Source of the DNA: Mantis religiosa
Lineage: Eukaryota; Arthropoda; Insecta; Mantodea; Mantidae
Assembly (NCBI GenBank): GCA_030765055.1
Contig: CM060952.1
Span: forward strand, 172,259,932-172,323,931
Reading direction: 5' to 3'
DNA length: 64,000 nt
Shown: in pieces, positions 35,993 to 47,098 of the stretch
Position numbering within the stretch: position 1 is the first letter of the stretch
Layout of the letters: each line of letters starts with the position of its first letter
Notes under the pieces: model-generated
What the model saw: only the letters and a program-made list of their open reading frames with translations
What the model was told of the DNA's origin: nothing
The model's database searches: none
Program-made: the position numbers and the translations under genes

Positions 35993-36055
35993 CTCACTTA
36001 AACATTAAGTGAGATCACTTAAGATTAAGTCACTAAGATTAAATTAATCTTAGTG
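35993..36055. repeat. Cluster of short perfect palindromes
   Basis: CTCACTTAA-ACA-TTAAGTGAG (35993-36013), CTTAAGATTAAG (36018-36029) and CACTAAGATTAA-A-TTAATCTTAGTG (36031-36055) lie back to back, sharing the core (C)ACTTAA/ACTAAGATTAA. Stems of 9 and 12 bp are perfect. Confidence 0.85.
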
Positions 36056-36255
36056 GCATTTTGATTATGTTGTTCAAATGGTCTTAAAATCTATATTATT
36101 AAATATTTCGCTTATTATTAAGCTTTTTAAACAATTCTACAGTAGCAAAATTGTGTAAGCGTAATATCTCTCACAAATTTAATTTCTATAATTTCTATTG
36201 GATGCATAATTAATGATTTATAACAATTTATGTAGGTAAATCCATTACCATAAGG
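36056..36255. other. No recognised feature
   Basis: AT-rich sequence before the LINE-1 tail. Confidence 0.5.
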
Positions 36256-36261
36256 AACAGT

Positions 36262-36912
36262 ATAACATTTTTTTTTATAATTTTATTCAATGATCGATCA
36301 GCAGTACATGCTTTACAGATCCTTGTTGGCTAATTGAATCTCTATGAACTATATAACATGTAAGGAAAACCAAGTTGGCTCCTATTATCTTCTTAACACT
36401 GTGAAACAAGAGAAAAATAAGTTAATTAAAACAAACAAGTAATCAAAGAGATAAGAACAACAGTCATTGTGAAACAATATTCATAGTTTTTTTTTTTCAA
36501 TCAGAGTCACTAAGGAGGAGATCCTGTGGGAGTCGTCTCTTCAGGCGCGTGGGCTGGCGGGTTCGTACGCCGATGTCGTACATCATAGCTCCTGGAACAT
36601 CTGGCAGGTTTGAGAAGAAGCGAGAGGCGATCTGACGTATGTACTGGTGAAGAGGAAGGAGACCAAGTTCTTTATGCAGTTGTTGATTTCTTACGTACCA
36701 AGGGGCATCCGTGGCGATGCGCAGAAATCGATTTTGCAGGACCTGTAGCCTTCGGAGATGAGTGTTGCTAGCCGTACCCCATACCTGGGAAGCATATGTG
36801 ATAAGTGGCCGGACAAGAGATTTGTAGAGAAGCAGAGAGCATTCAATCCCAAGAGGAGTGTGTCTGTGAAATAGCGGACCGAGTTTTGAAAGTCGTGACG
36901 TCATTGCAAACA
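36262..36912 (-). pseudogene. LINE-1 copy, strongly 5'-truncated
   Basis: The minus strand reads SRLSKLGPLFHRHTPLG, SLVRPLITYASQVWGTAS, RLQVLQNRFLRIATDAPWYV and RLKRRLPQDLLLSDSD, the post-polymerase C-terminus of the same jockey-like family as 24410-25457. About 240 bp of 3' UTR follows, including the 3' block GATCGATCAGCAGTACATGC and a T-rich tail at 36269. The catalytic core is absent and there is no internal stop. The 5' junction is near 36912 by comparison with the longer copy. I could not find a convincing target duplication. The sequence is closer to the copy at 50386 than to that at 24410. Confidence 0.88.
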
Positions 36913-37165
36913 TAAGACAGACAATGCTGCCCAATGCTAAAAGTTTTGTTACTGTTTATTTTTTATTAATACAGCAGAGAAATCAGCTTTGAAACATCTC
37001 CTTGCATTTAAGTTGCACAGAAAGGAGAACGAGACTTAAAGTAATGATGGAGGTGAGTATGAGGAAGGAAGGAAAGGGAATATAGATTAAACAGAGGAAG
37101 GGAAAGTGAGGTTAAAGAGTAGATGGAGAAGTAGGGAGACTGACAAAAGGTGATTTATATATTTA

Positions 37166-37379
37166 TTTACGTCCTCCAACGTCAAGTCATATCGGACGGT
37201 GATTGAATTGGGTGAAATGATGCTCAAATGAGTCCAGGGTCCATGGAGCTTAGAGTTACCCAACATTCGTCTTTTAGGATAAGGGAAAACCCCGGAAAAA
37301 CCTTATTCAGGTAACTCGCCCTGACCGAAACTCGAACTCGGGACCTCTTGAATGTGAGGCAGACATGCTACCATCTACG

Positions 37380-37382
<3 letters not shown>
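37166..37382 (-). mobile_element. SINE-A, reverse orientation
   Basis: From ACGTCCTCCAACGTCAAGTC to GCTACCATCTACGCT. The last few head bases are replaced by an AT array, so it is nearly full length. Confidence 0.88.

Positions 37383-37426
<44 letters not shown>
37383..37426. repeat. AT dinucleotide array between two SINE-A copies
   Basis: About 22 TA units separate the head of one SINE-A from the tail of the next. Confidence 0.95.
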
Positions 37427-37429
<3 letters not shown>

Positions 37430-37647
37430 CGTCCTCCAACGTTATGTCATATCGGACGATGAATGGATGAAATGATGCTCAAATGAGTCCGGGGTCCATG
37501 GAGCTTAGAGTTACCCGACATTCGTCTTACAGAATAAGGGAAGACCCCGGAAAAATCCTTATCCATGTAACTCACCCTGAACGAGATTCGAACTCAGGAC
37601 CTCTTGAATGTGAGGCAGACATCTACCACCACGCTACCAAGGCAGGC
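37427..37647 (-). mobile_element. SINE-A, reverse orientation
   Basis: Full-length copy in tandem orientation with its neighbour. The frame at 37483-37668 is antisense SINE and not a gene. Confidence 0.88.
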
Positions 37648-37680
37648 TATATAATTATGTGTGTGTAGAGAGAGAGAGAA

Positions 37681-38938
37681 CAAGGAACAGAATAAAAGCA
37701 TGAGGAGGAAAGGAAGGGAATATAGATGAATATAGATGTAAAAGAGGAAGGGAAAGTGAGGCTAAAGAGTAGATGGAGAAATAGAAAAATGGCAGAAAGA
37801 AGAGAAACATGAGAAACTGAAATACACAAACATATATGTATATTATAATTAATATAATAATAACGATAATAATCATCTCCAAATGTTAAGCAATAGCGAC
37901 TTGTCCCAATTCTCATAAGCCGAAAACTGACAACGCTGATTTTTTAAAAAGTAGTCTTGATCTTCATTTAGTGGTTCCTTCATTAATCGATGTGTGCCAG
38001 TTAAATTGATGGTCTTTTCAGTATACAGAGCCAATAGCGTCTAAAAGTGCTAAAATTATGTGTTGTTAGGCATAATTACAACATACCAAAAGGGATAAAA
38101 AACAATATCGTTTTCGAAATGATGTCCTTCAGTTCGCGGGCTATGGATTCACTAATATTCTGGTTCTCAAAATTTATATCATCGATTTTAAGGGACTACC
38201 ACGCCTTTGTTTTAATTCTTTTTCTTTCTCTCTGTGTTGTTATCCCGTTCTATGGCATTCACGAAGATTTGTAAATTACTTTTCGCCATGTGAACAGAAA
38301 TTCCATTCAGAATCTTTATGTCTTCACGAAAGGAGACTACAAACAAAGCGATTCTACCGGACCTTTTGTAGTAGTTATACCAATATCTTACTGGGGACAT
38401 CTCTTATCAAAGCGTATCGCATAGTATAGTGGTTACAGAACGGTATAGAGCCATAAATAGCAGCTAGAAATGTAGATAGTGGCAAAATATGCGACAGCAA
38501 ACATGCAGTAACAAGACACAAACGTCAGATAGAAGAAAGAGTAATAGATACATAGCTATTTGGCTCACAGGAGTGCCTACCAGAATATCGAGAGTTCAAA
38601 ACTGTCCAGTGCTAATTGAAAACAAAAAATGCTAGTGTCTGTAATCATGGAGTGTGACTTTGATTACATTTGAATTTGAATTCAGGTTGGCTGAGGATAT
38701 TATTTGGGCATTTTCTTTAATACTGGAGATGACTATCAGGTAGCGTTAGAAGTTAAAAGAGACTCCGAGCTTATTTCTACGTTCATTTGTCATTTCATAT
38801 AACCATTCATAGTTTGCTAGTAGGATCTGCGCTGTTAACGGAAGCTCATATCTACTAAAAGAAATAAAAGGGAAAGAAATTTAATTATAAAGAGCACAAA
38901 GAATTCTTAAAATTCTGATCTATCTTCATAATACTTGG
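37681..38938. other. No recognised feature
   Basis: AT-rich sequence; a short GT/GA run lies at 37661-37680. Frames at 38047-38400 lack motifs. A purine-rich stretch at 37681-37810 resembles the one at 37060-37140 (GGAAGGGAAAGTGAGG.TAAAGAGTAGATGGAGAA), a duplicated segment flanking the SINE pair. Confidence 0.5.
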
Positions 38939-39092
<154 letters not shown>

Positions 39093-39166
39093 CATCATAA
39101 TTACTAGGCCTTGTAACACTAATCATTTGATAGTAAATGTCTATGATTCCCCTATTTTTTTTATTA

Positions 39167-39396
39167 ATTTACTTCCTCCAACGTTAAGTCATATCGGACG
39201 ATGAATGAAATTGGTGGAATGATGCTCAAATGCGTCCGGGGTCCATGGAGCTTAGAGCTACCTGATATTCGTCTTTCAGGATAAGGGAAAACCCCGGAAA
39301 AAACCTTATCCAGGTAACTCACCGTAACCGAAATTCGAACTCGGGACCTCTTGAACGTGAGGCAGACACGTTACCATCTACGCTACCGAGGCGGGC
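39167..39396 (-). mobile_element. SINE-A, reverse orientation
   Basis: Full-length copy from TTACTTCCTCCAACG to CTACCGAGGCGGGC with a clear B box (reverse complement of CGAACTCGG). Confidence 0.9.
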
Positions 39397-39424
39397 TCTA
39401 ATTGTTTTAGTGGCATAGCTCACT

Positions 39425-39861
<437 letters not shown>

Positions 39862-39984
39862 TTCTCCCCAAATTTATATACTTTTTTTAAATGAAAATAA
39901 AACTTTGATTTCAGTATCGACGATCTTCCTTTAGTTTTTGATTTCTCTACAGATTGCAACAGGTAAAGCTGTTCTTTTTGGATA

Positions 39985-40202
39985 AACTCCTTTACACCTA
40001 TTAGGTCATATCGGATGAAGAATGGAATGGGTGAAATAATGCTCAAATGAGTCCGAGGAAAATTGAGTTATCCCACATTCATTTTTCAATATAAGGAGAA
40101 CCCAAGGAAAAAGCTTATCCACGTAATTCATCCTAATAAATTTCAAATTCTAAACCTTTCGAAAATGAGGGAGAACGTTATCCTTACATCCCAGAAGCGG
40201 GC
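39985..40202 (-). mobile_element. SINE-A, old diverged copy
   Basis: Order preserved (GTCATATCGGATGAAG, ATGCTCAAATGAGTCCG, CTTATCCACGTAATTCA, CAGAAGCGGGC) but many substitutions, including in the B box. Confidence 0.75.
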
Positions 40203-41339
40203 TTAGGATTGTATTATATTTAGACATTGGATATCGAGATTTAAACAATAATATATATTTGAGGTTTTTAAACAGAAATTAATTTTCTGAAAATATCTGC
40301 ACTAGCGAATGTACGAGATGTTTTTGAATGGTTAAGAATCAATTCAAAAGTTGGATGAATATTTCGTACTTTATTGCAGCTCCTTTCGAAGTAGTAACAC
40401 TTTCCCATGAAATGTTCGCTCCCAAAATTTGTGTGGAAATATCTTCTTTATTTTTATATTCCGAAAGACGGCTCTGAAATGAAGATGGAGATATGTAATG
40501 GAGTTTTCTGTAAATAGCTTAGTAAGTCCGTTTCATTGAAGTTTAATTTCGATAAGCTTTCTGTATCTGGCAGACCATAAGCGATAGACAAAAAAATCAG
40601 TGCATGAAAAAATTATAGAGCTGGTTAAAATACGACCTTTGGATGAAAATTTGTTTTTCTTTTTCGTAACGTTCAGGTTGAAGTTTATATTTTCTCAGGT
40701 CTTTAACTTACGGAAGTAGCACCTCCCTACGTTATTGTCAAGCTGTGCCACTTGTGTTCTGCGAACGTTTTCAATTCCGAGAAGAATCTTAGCATGCTTT
40801 CTTAGTGAGACTGATATAGTGTTCAGTTCTGCTCTTCTTGCTATTTGAGGCTACATGAGTTACCAGGATATTGTCTCAAGAAACAAGCGTCGTTTAATTC
40901 TTACACTTCTGATTCGCAGAAAAAGTACACATGGCATTGATCGCAGTGATGAGTAAGTCAAAGAAAAGGACCCTAGGCCAACGTCTTGTGCACGAGCAAC
41001 ATCTTACTTGGCAAAAAGTTGGTCTAGTGTGTCAACTATGTCAGATTCATCAAATCGAAGGCAGCGCCATTATAAGGAATACCTGTGATGACTCATTCCT
41101 AAGTAACATGCCTCGACTACAGAACCTTTGGAATTATCCCATGCTTGTTTACTGTTTTTTTTCCTTCTATTTCCCAAGACACCAGTTAGAAACAATATAC
41201 AAATGAGTGCCCGAATCTCTGACTCATCTGTTAGTTTGTCATCACGATCACGCTGAAATTGCTCTTTTTATTTCAGTAATATAAATGTTTGCTATCAATT
41301 TGTTATCAATTTTATGACATTGGTATCCAGAGGACTTCT
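40203..41339. other. No recognised feature
   Basis: AT-rich sequence. The 91-codon frame at 40931-41206 has no family signature. Confidence 0.5.
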
Positions 41340-41711
41340 AAAGCCTTAAGTTCAGATGCAACAAAATAAGGTTAGTCTTTCGGTCCAGGAAGATGGAGAA
41401 CGATATTGTGCGAACGTATCCTGACATTTTAGAGGGGTTCTTCCTTTCTCCATTTAAGGTTATCTTTAGCCACATAATAATGATAATTACCTGGTTCACC
41501 ATCCGTTGCTTCATCACTTGATTCATTTTCATCCCTGGTTTCCTCTGTGTCTCAGTAATGCACATCAGGGGAAACAAGATCCTCTTCTCCCTTATCACTG
41601 TCAAGTTCAATATCACTCACTACTTTCATTTAGAGCTTCCTTAAGCCACTGTGGAATTAACAAATCGTCCTCAGGAACTCCTACACGACAAACCTTTCTC
41701 TTAGTAGCCAT
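41340..41711 (-). pseudogene. piggyBac-like transposase, N-terminal fragment
   Basis: From ATG 41711 the frame reads MATKRKVCRVGVPEDDLLI, PQWLKEALNESSE. After frameshifts and stops comes an acidic run (DIELDSDKGEEDLVSPD), then YYVAKDNLKWRKEEPL and RIRSHNIVLHLPGPK near 41370-41460. This is the start of piggyBac-family transposases: an acidic, low-complexity N-terminus followed by the W-x-(K/R)-x-x-P ... R-x-x-NI-(V/I)-x-x-LPG-x-K entry to the DDE domain. The enzyme normally cuts at TTAA. The rest of the gene is missing and no matching terminal repeat was found nearby, so it is an orphan fragment. It is distinct from the C-terminal fragment at 47288-47515. Confidence 0.72.
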
Positions 41712-41779
41712 TTCAAAAACTGTTACATTAGTAGTCGCGCGGGCTACATATGTAGCCCAGCTGAATTTAATCGCAAATA

Positions 41780-42063
41780 CTGAAAAATTCAATGCCATAG
41801 ACGGGATTTGAACCACGGATCTTCTGATTGACGTCCAGCCGCTCTAAACCATTGAACTACTATGACCAACTTGCCAAAATGACATTAAATTCTCCAACTG
41901 ATTCGTGTTTTTCACGGCAAACCACTAGGAGTTCTCATAAACACATGAGACAACTACCTTAATGGCGACTTACTATGCTGTAGGTACTTTAAGGCCCGGG
42001 CTTTATAGTTCGGACCACTATTAGGTACAATCAATGGAAATTAATTGTCCTTTCACACTAGCC
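41780..42063 (-). repeat. REP-E copy, interrupted by REP-F
   Basis: Holds the tRNA-like segment (41793-41871, more decayed than at 29510), ACCACTAGGAGTTCTC, GGCGACTTACTAT and TTCACACTAGCC at 42063. The right remainder (GTGTGTAGG) follows the inserted REP-F at 42558. Confidence 0.75.
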
Positions 42064-42557
42064 TCCCGTAGGGGGAGGGATGCGTCCCTTTCAGCTGCCA
42101 AAGTGCGGGCGCTGCGGACCCCTAGCACTCGTGGTACCTCTGACGTTACTAGAGGAACCTCGGGCCGAACATGCCGAGCCCCTCCCTCTGGGAGCTGTTC
42201 GGATTGGGTTGGACTCGAGGGGGCAGTGTGTTGCCGTCACCCACGGGCAATTGGGTACCTCTGGCCAGGCCACCGGCCGCCCGGAGGGGGTAGAGGGTTG
42301 CCTCATAAGTCTCGGGAACTAGCCTGCAGAGCTAGTAGCTGGTGAGCTAGACACTGGCGGCCCTACCAAGGTTTTTTGGTAGCTGGTTCATTAAGGACCG
42401 GCGCGTAAGTGGCGTATCCACTTCCGTCCTGTCTGCCGTGTGCAGGCGGGGGGGGGGCAGTTTATAAAATAGGTACTGTCCTACGGTAAATAGACCCGAG
42501 AGGCCCGGGTTCAGGTCCTACGGGGCCAGGACTAATGGGAGTAGATCCTCACATTCA
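42064..42557 (+). mobile_element. REP-F (copy 2) inserted in REP-E with target-site duplication
   Basis: A 494-bp GC-rich insert runs from TCCCGTAGGGGGAGGG to a tail CTCACATTCA. It is flanked by perfect 14-bp duplications CTTTCACACTAGCC (42050-42063 and 42558-42571). A 14-bp duplication and a short tail fit target-primed reverse transcription. The frames at 42034-42345 are GC-rich translations shared with the copy at 5541 only as DNA, not as protein. Confidence 0.9.
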
Positions 42558-42571
42558 CTTTCACACTAGCC

Positions 42572-42849
42572 GTGTGTAGGACGCACTATGAAACATTGAA
42601 TTAAGAACAAAGTTCAAGACCATGGACTCTAATGTTCTACACTTTGAAAATTATTTCATTGCTTGTCAGAATACATTTAAAATAATTATTGTTCTTAAAA
42701 AAGACATTACAAGTGAGAGAGTATATATATTTTTGTCTCAGCAGGAAGCGAGGGGTTCCAGAAAGAGAAAAATAAAAATAAATGTGATGGTACTAATGGC
42801 AAATTCCTAGGTAGTCGTAACACCATGAAAACGAAAGAACAGAGAGGGT
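42572..42849. other. No recognised feature
   Basis: AT-rich sequence upstream of the tRNA-Thr gene. Nothing recognised beyond the first bases of REP-E remainder. Confidence 0.5.
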
Positions 42850-42923
42850 GGCGCCGTGGCTTAGTTGGTTAAAGCGCCTGTCTAGTAAACAGGAGATCGA
42901 GGGTTCGAATTCCTCCGGTGCCT
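42850..42923 (+). tRNA. tRNA-Thr (anticodon AGT)
   Basis: 74 nt with a complete cloverleaf. The acceptor stem GGCGCCG/CGGTGCC has one G-T pair. The D arm is GCTTAGTTGGTTAAAGC and the anticodon arm CCTGTCTAGTAAACAGG (loop CTAGTAA, anticodon AGT). The T arm is GAGGGTTCGAATTCCTC with one G-T pair. A and B boxes match consensus. A TTTTTT terminator lies 12 bases downstream (42935-42940). It supplies threonine at ACU codons (ACC by inosine). It differs from the copy at 45272 by one base in the T stem. Confidence 0.96.
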
Positions 42924-43199
42924 AGTGAGAAATCGTTTTTTATCCCCGTGGTTAGTTTTTGTCTCTCATGTTGCGAGATTGGTTTTGACTCATAGAATTG
43001 GATTAACTTCCTGGCTGTTCTAATAGGTTTTACTTCAGTCGGGGTCGTGATGATGAATATTTGATCACTTTAGGTCTCAGAGCTCATTTTCTTGATAATT
43101 TGATTCATCTGTTAAAGAAATGTGCATTCTAAAAGAAAAAACAGAATAGACTTCTGGTATTTCATTTGCTCTGATGTAACAAAACTTGATTGATAGTTG

Positions 43200-43313
<114 letters not shown>

Positions 43314-43381
43314 GCTACTACTATACTTTTCTTTCTGCAAGAACTCGTCATTGGGTTTTGGGTTGAATTTTCTTCATGGTT

Positions 43382-43629
43382 GTTCTTTTTTTTTTTTGTA
43401 ATTTACATCCTCCAACGTTAAGTCATATCGGACGATGAATGAAATGGGTGAAATGATGCTCAAATAAGCTCGGGGTCCATAGAGCTTAGAGTTACCCGAC
43501 ATCGTCTTTCAGGACAAGGGAAAACCCCGGAGAAAACCTTATCCAGGTAACTCACCCTGACCGAGATTCGAACTCGGGACCTCTTGAACGTGAGGCAGAC
43601 ATGCTACCACCACGCTATCGAGGCGGGTC
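43382..43629 (-). mobile_element. SINE-A with target-site duplication
   Basis: A T-rich tail (43386-43398) and full body to CTATCGAGGCGGGTC. Perfect 10-bp duplication CTTCATGGTT at 43372-43381 and 43630-43639. Confidence 0.92.
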
Positions 43630-43741
43630 CTTCATGGTTAATTTACCCCTTCATAACGGTACAATCTGATTCCGCAAGAATGTGTTATTTTTCTTCATTA
43701 TTTAAATTAATTCTGATATAAGTGTTTTCGTTCAAAGCAGA

Positions 43742-43933
43742 ATTTGCTGTTTCTATAAGCTGCATGTTAGTAACACAAAGAAAGTCAAACTAAATTTTCT
43801 GATCTACAACTGACAGTGGCCTTTACAGTGAAACCGGAAAAACTATAAAGGTCACTGTCAATTGTAGATCAGAAAATTAAGTTTGACTTTGCTTGTGTTA
43901 CTGACATACATGCAGCTTATAGAAACAGCAAAT
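43742..43933. repeat. Long inverted repeat (hairpin), about 88-bp arms, 14-nt loop
   Basis: Arm 1 (43742-43828) and arm 2 (43843-43933) are reverse complements with a 4-nt indel and about nine mismatches. They share ATTTGCTGTTTCTATAAGCT, AGTAACACAA, AAGTCAAACT, ATTTTCTGATCTACAA and TGACAGTG. The loop is TGAAACCGGAAAAA. Arm 2 runs straight into a 5'-truncated SINE-A. Confidence 0.92.
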
Positions 43934-44120
43934 CGTTCAAGAGGTCCCGAGTTCGAATCTCGGTCAGGGTGAGTTATCTGGATAAGGTGTTTTCCAGGGT
44001 TTTCCCTTATCCTGAAAGACGAATGTCGGGTAACTCTAGGCTCCATGGACCCCGGATGCATTGAGCATAATTTCACTCATTTCATTCATCGTCCGATATA
44101 CGTTGGAGGACGAAAACTAC
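43934..44120 (+). mobile_element. SINE-A, 5'-truncated at a hairpin
   Basis: Begins at CGTTCAAGAGGTCCCGAGTT, lacking about 40 bases of head, and ends GTTGGAGGACGAAAACTAC. The tail continues as the AAG array. Confidence 0.9.
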
Positions 44121-44898
44121 AAAGAAGAAGAAGAAGAAGAAGAAGAAGAAGAAGAAGAAGAAGAAGAAGAAGAGGAAGAGGAAGAGGAAGAGGAAGAGGA
44201 AGAGGAAGAGGAAGAGGAAGAGGAAGAGGAAGAGGAAGAGGAAGAGGAAGAGGAAGAGGAAGAGGAAGAGGAAGAGGAAGAGGAAGAGGAAGAGGAAGAG
44301 GAAGAGGAAGAGGAAGAGGAAGAGGAAGAGGAAGAGGAAGAGGAAGAGGAAGAGGAAGAGGAAGAGGAAGAGGAAGAGGAAGAGGAAGAGGAAGAGGAAG
44401 AGGAAGAGGAAGAGGAAGAGGAAGAGGAAGAGGAAGAGGAAGAGGAAGAGGAAGAGGAAGAGGAAGAGGAAGAGGAAGAGGAAGAGGAAGAGGAAGAGGA
44501 AGAGGAAGAGGAAGAGGAAGAGGAAGAGGAAGAGGAAGAGGAAGAAGAAGAAGAAGAAGAAGAAGAAGAAGAAGAAGAAGAAGAAGAAGAAGAAGAAGAA
44601 GAAGAAGAAGAAGAAGAAGAAGAAGAAGAAGAAGAAGAAGAAGAAGAAGAAGAAGAAGAAGAAGAAGAAGAAGAAGAAGAAGAAGAAGAAGAAGAAGAAG
44701 AAGAAGAAGAAGAAGAAGAAGAAGAAGAAGAAGAAGAAGAAGAAGAAGAAGAAGAAGAAGAAGAAGAAGAAGAAGAAGAAGAAGAAGAAGAAGAAGAAGA
44801 AGAAGAAGAAGAAGAAGAAGAAGAAGAAGAAGAAGAAGAAGAAGAAGAAGAAGAAGAAGAAGAAGAAGAAGAAGAAGAAGAAGAAGAAGAAGAAGAAG
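44121..44898 (+). repeat. Polypurine array: AAG - GAGGAA - AAG, about 777 bp
   Basis: Three blocks: AAG units (44121-44172), a GAGGAA hexamer array of about 62 units (44173-44543), and about 118 AAG units (44544-44898). There is no pyrimidine on the plus strand. The 264- to 311-codon frames here are poly-Arg/Gly, poly-Glu or poly-Ser and are not proteins. Such homopurine mirror sequence can form triplex DNA. Confidence 0.97.
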
Positions 44899-45271
44899 CT
44901 AATATGTCCAACTGCTATACACTCCTTACAAATTATTTATATGTTCTTAAAGAAGAGGCTTTTTATGTAACGCCTCAAAATCTCATCAAAATATAAATGT
45001 GAATAACTAATAAATAAATTCATGAAATCGTGAATAATTCTATCATAGCTTAATGCTTATATTTTTACAACCAGTACGTATTTCTTCGTCAGTAAAAAAG
45101 ATATATTTCAATGATATTTATTGAATTATACAAAATATTACGTACACTAGATTACGTACACGTACCGTACATAAATAATGGGTAGATTCGGCTGACAGTA
45201 AAATGTAGCAATAAAAGCAATTAACAAAAGTTCTACTAAAGGCTAGCGACTACAGATGCTTCAGTAACCGT
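44899..45271. other. No recognised feature
   Basis: AT-rich sequence between the purine array and the second tRNA-Thr gene. Confidence 0.5.
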
Positions 45272-45345
45272 GGCGCCGTGGCTTAGTTGGTTAAAGCGCC
45301 TGTCTAGTAAACAGGAGATCGAGGGTTCGAATCCCTCCGGTGCCT
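45272..45345 (+). tRNA. tRNA-Thr (anticodon AGT), second copy
   Basis: Identical to 42850-42923 except that the T-arm 3' strand is CCCTC, giving a fully Watson-Crick T stem. TTTTT at 45355-45359 would terminate transcription. Flanks are unrelated to those of the first copy, so only the gene body is conserved. Confidence 0.97.
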
Positions 45346-46263
45346 AATGTAACATTTTTAAACCACCTGGTTCTTTAGGGATGACCTTATCGCCTCTTGG
45401 GTTACGTGCCAGTGTTTCGATCTACCTCGATTTTGAAGAGAAAAGAAATCCTCTTTCTCAAAATAAGTTGCTACTTAAAATTTATTGCCTGTACGGTTAA
45501 ACATAAAAAGGGGGTAATAACAGTATTAGGCTGGCTTAATGCATATTCTGTTGTTTTAAAAATATGCAAGTAGAGTCAAAGAAGTGTCCCCAGGTATCTG
45601 CAAAATAGTGTGACTCCAGCTTGGCCTGTGCCTCAAGGGTCAACAATAGTATCTGCCAAATGAAATTTTAATGTAAACCAGGTTTCTTTGAGGTTGCCAA
45701 TGACCTTTTACAAACCGTTAAGGTGAGAATGCAAGGTTACAACATATTTTCTATCGTTCTGAAAGTTTGAAAATAGCATAATTTCAAAAATAAATAAATA
45801 CAAAATAAAACTACTGGGAATCTATATTTATCTCGTATACCTCTTCTCAGAATTCAAATACTAAATGCAATGACATTTCGTGGTATAAAAATCCCTAAAT
45901 TAATTGGTATGTATAATTATAAATACCATAATTTTCAGTGTGTCAAAAATTGCTGTACAGGATTGTTTATTGTGCACCTCTATAAGTTACTACCAAGTTT
46001 ACTGCTCTGAGTTAGTAGTTTCGAAGAAAAAAATACATTATTTGTGGAAACATGTCATTTTCTACAAATCGATGCCGAAGATTTCTTTTTTTTTTTTTCT
46101 AAGATTTGGTAATTGATATAAATTAATGTGAGGTTGCATTCAGTAATAGAAAGCAAAAATGCAGCATAGAATGCTACCTATAGCCTTAGTCTGCAAGTAT
46201 TTGCACCAAGAAATGGCACATAGAACATGCTATGGCATTTAGAAATTAAGTTCAGTCATTAGT
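45346..46263. other. No recognised feature
   Basis: AT-rich sequence. No motif found. Confidence 0.5.
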
Positions 46264-46460
46264 CGCGCAGTAGGGGAGCCTGTCCGGTGTCCTGGCCTGT
46301 CGGGGGAAGTCTCTAAGTAAACTATAGGGACCCTGCCGTCTGTACTGTCGTGCCTCCTTTGGTCGGCCGCCCTGTGTCTCCTTCGTCACATAATGGGTCA
46401 AGCATGGTGGCCTATGTACCGAATCCCCTCCGTAATGAAATCCTAATCCTAATCCTTTCC
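46264..46460 (+). mobile_element. SINE-B, 3' fragment
   Basis: CGCAGTAGGGGAGCCTGTCC, CTGGCCTGTCGGGGGAAGTC, TCGTGCCTCCTTTGGTCGGC and a tail AATCCTAATCCTAATCC match the 3' third of SINE-B. The head and middle are missing. Confidence 0.8.
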
Positions 46461-46911
46461 ATCATTATCCATAGTTTGTTCCCAATAACGGACTCAAAAG
46501 GTTTTAGAATTCAAGGAAAGCGACATGCTTTTCCAAATTCACTTCTCTTCGTTTTTCTAAAATTCTTCTAATACTCAGAATATTATCATTACATTAAAGT
46601 CCCTTTCTAAATTCACCTCGTTTTTCCCTTAAATATTCTTATTTTATAACTTTTAAGCGATTATTTATTATTTTTAGAAAACGTATATTATATTTAAAAG
46701 GCTTATACCTCTTTAATTCTCACATATATTTCTTTGTCCTCTTTTGAAGATCGAAGCCATTTATATTTAGTTTATTACCATATTAACTTCCTAGGTTCAT
46801 TGCAGTTATACGCCATAGTAAAATAAAATACTAGAAAACATTAATGCGAAAATACAAAAGCGATTTCTTGGAATTTTGTCAATTACATTGTATTTGTTGG
46901 ATGTTACCTTT
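46461..46911. other. No recognised feature
   Basis: AT-rich sequence. Nothing recognised. Confidence 0.5.
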
Positions 46912-47098
46912 TTTATAATTTACGTCCTCCAACGATAAGTCAAATCAGACGATGAATGAAATGGGTGAAATGATGCTCAAATGAGCCCAGGGTCCACAGA
47001 GCTTAGTTACCCGACATTCGTCTTTCAGAATAAGGGGAAACCCCGGGAAAACCTTATCCAGGTAACTCACCCTGACCGAGATTCGAACTCGAGACCTC
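46912..47098 (-). mobile_element. SINE-A, left part (split by a piggyBac-like element)
   Basis: 3' tail to GAGACCTCTT. The remaining head (ACGTGAGGCAGACACGCTAC to CGAGGCGGGC) lies at 50073-50114. Joining them across TTAA gives one continuous SINE-A with no gap. Confidence 0.92.

Noticed and set aside
42034..42345. A 103-codon GC-rich protein
   Set aside because: The frame crosses the boundary of REP-F into REP-E and is not maintained in the other REP-F copy at 5541.
44045..44996. Open frames of 264-311 codons (poly-Glu, poly-Arg/Gly, poly-Ser)
   Set aside because: They are translations of the purine microsatellite in different frames, with no complex sequence of their own.
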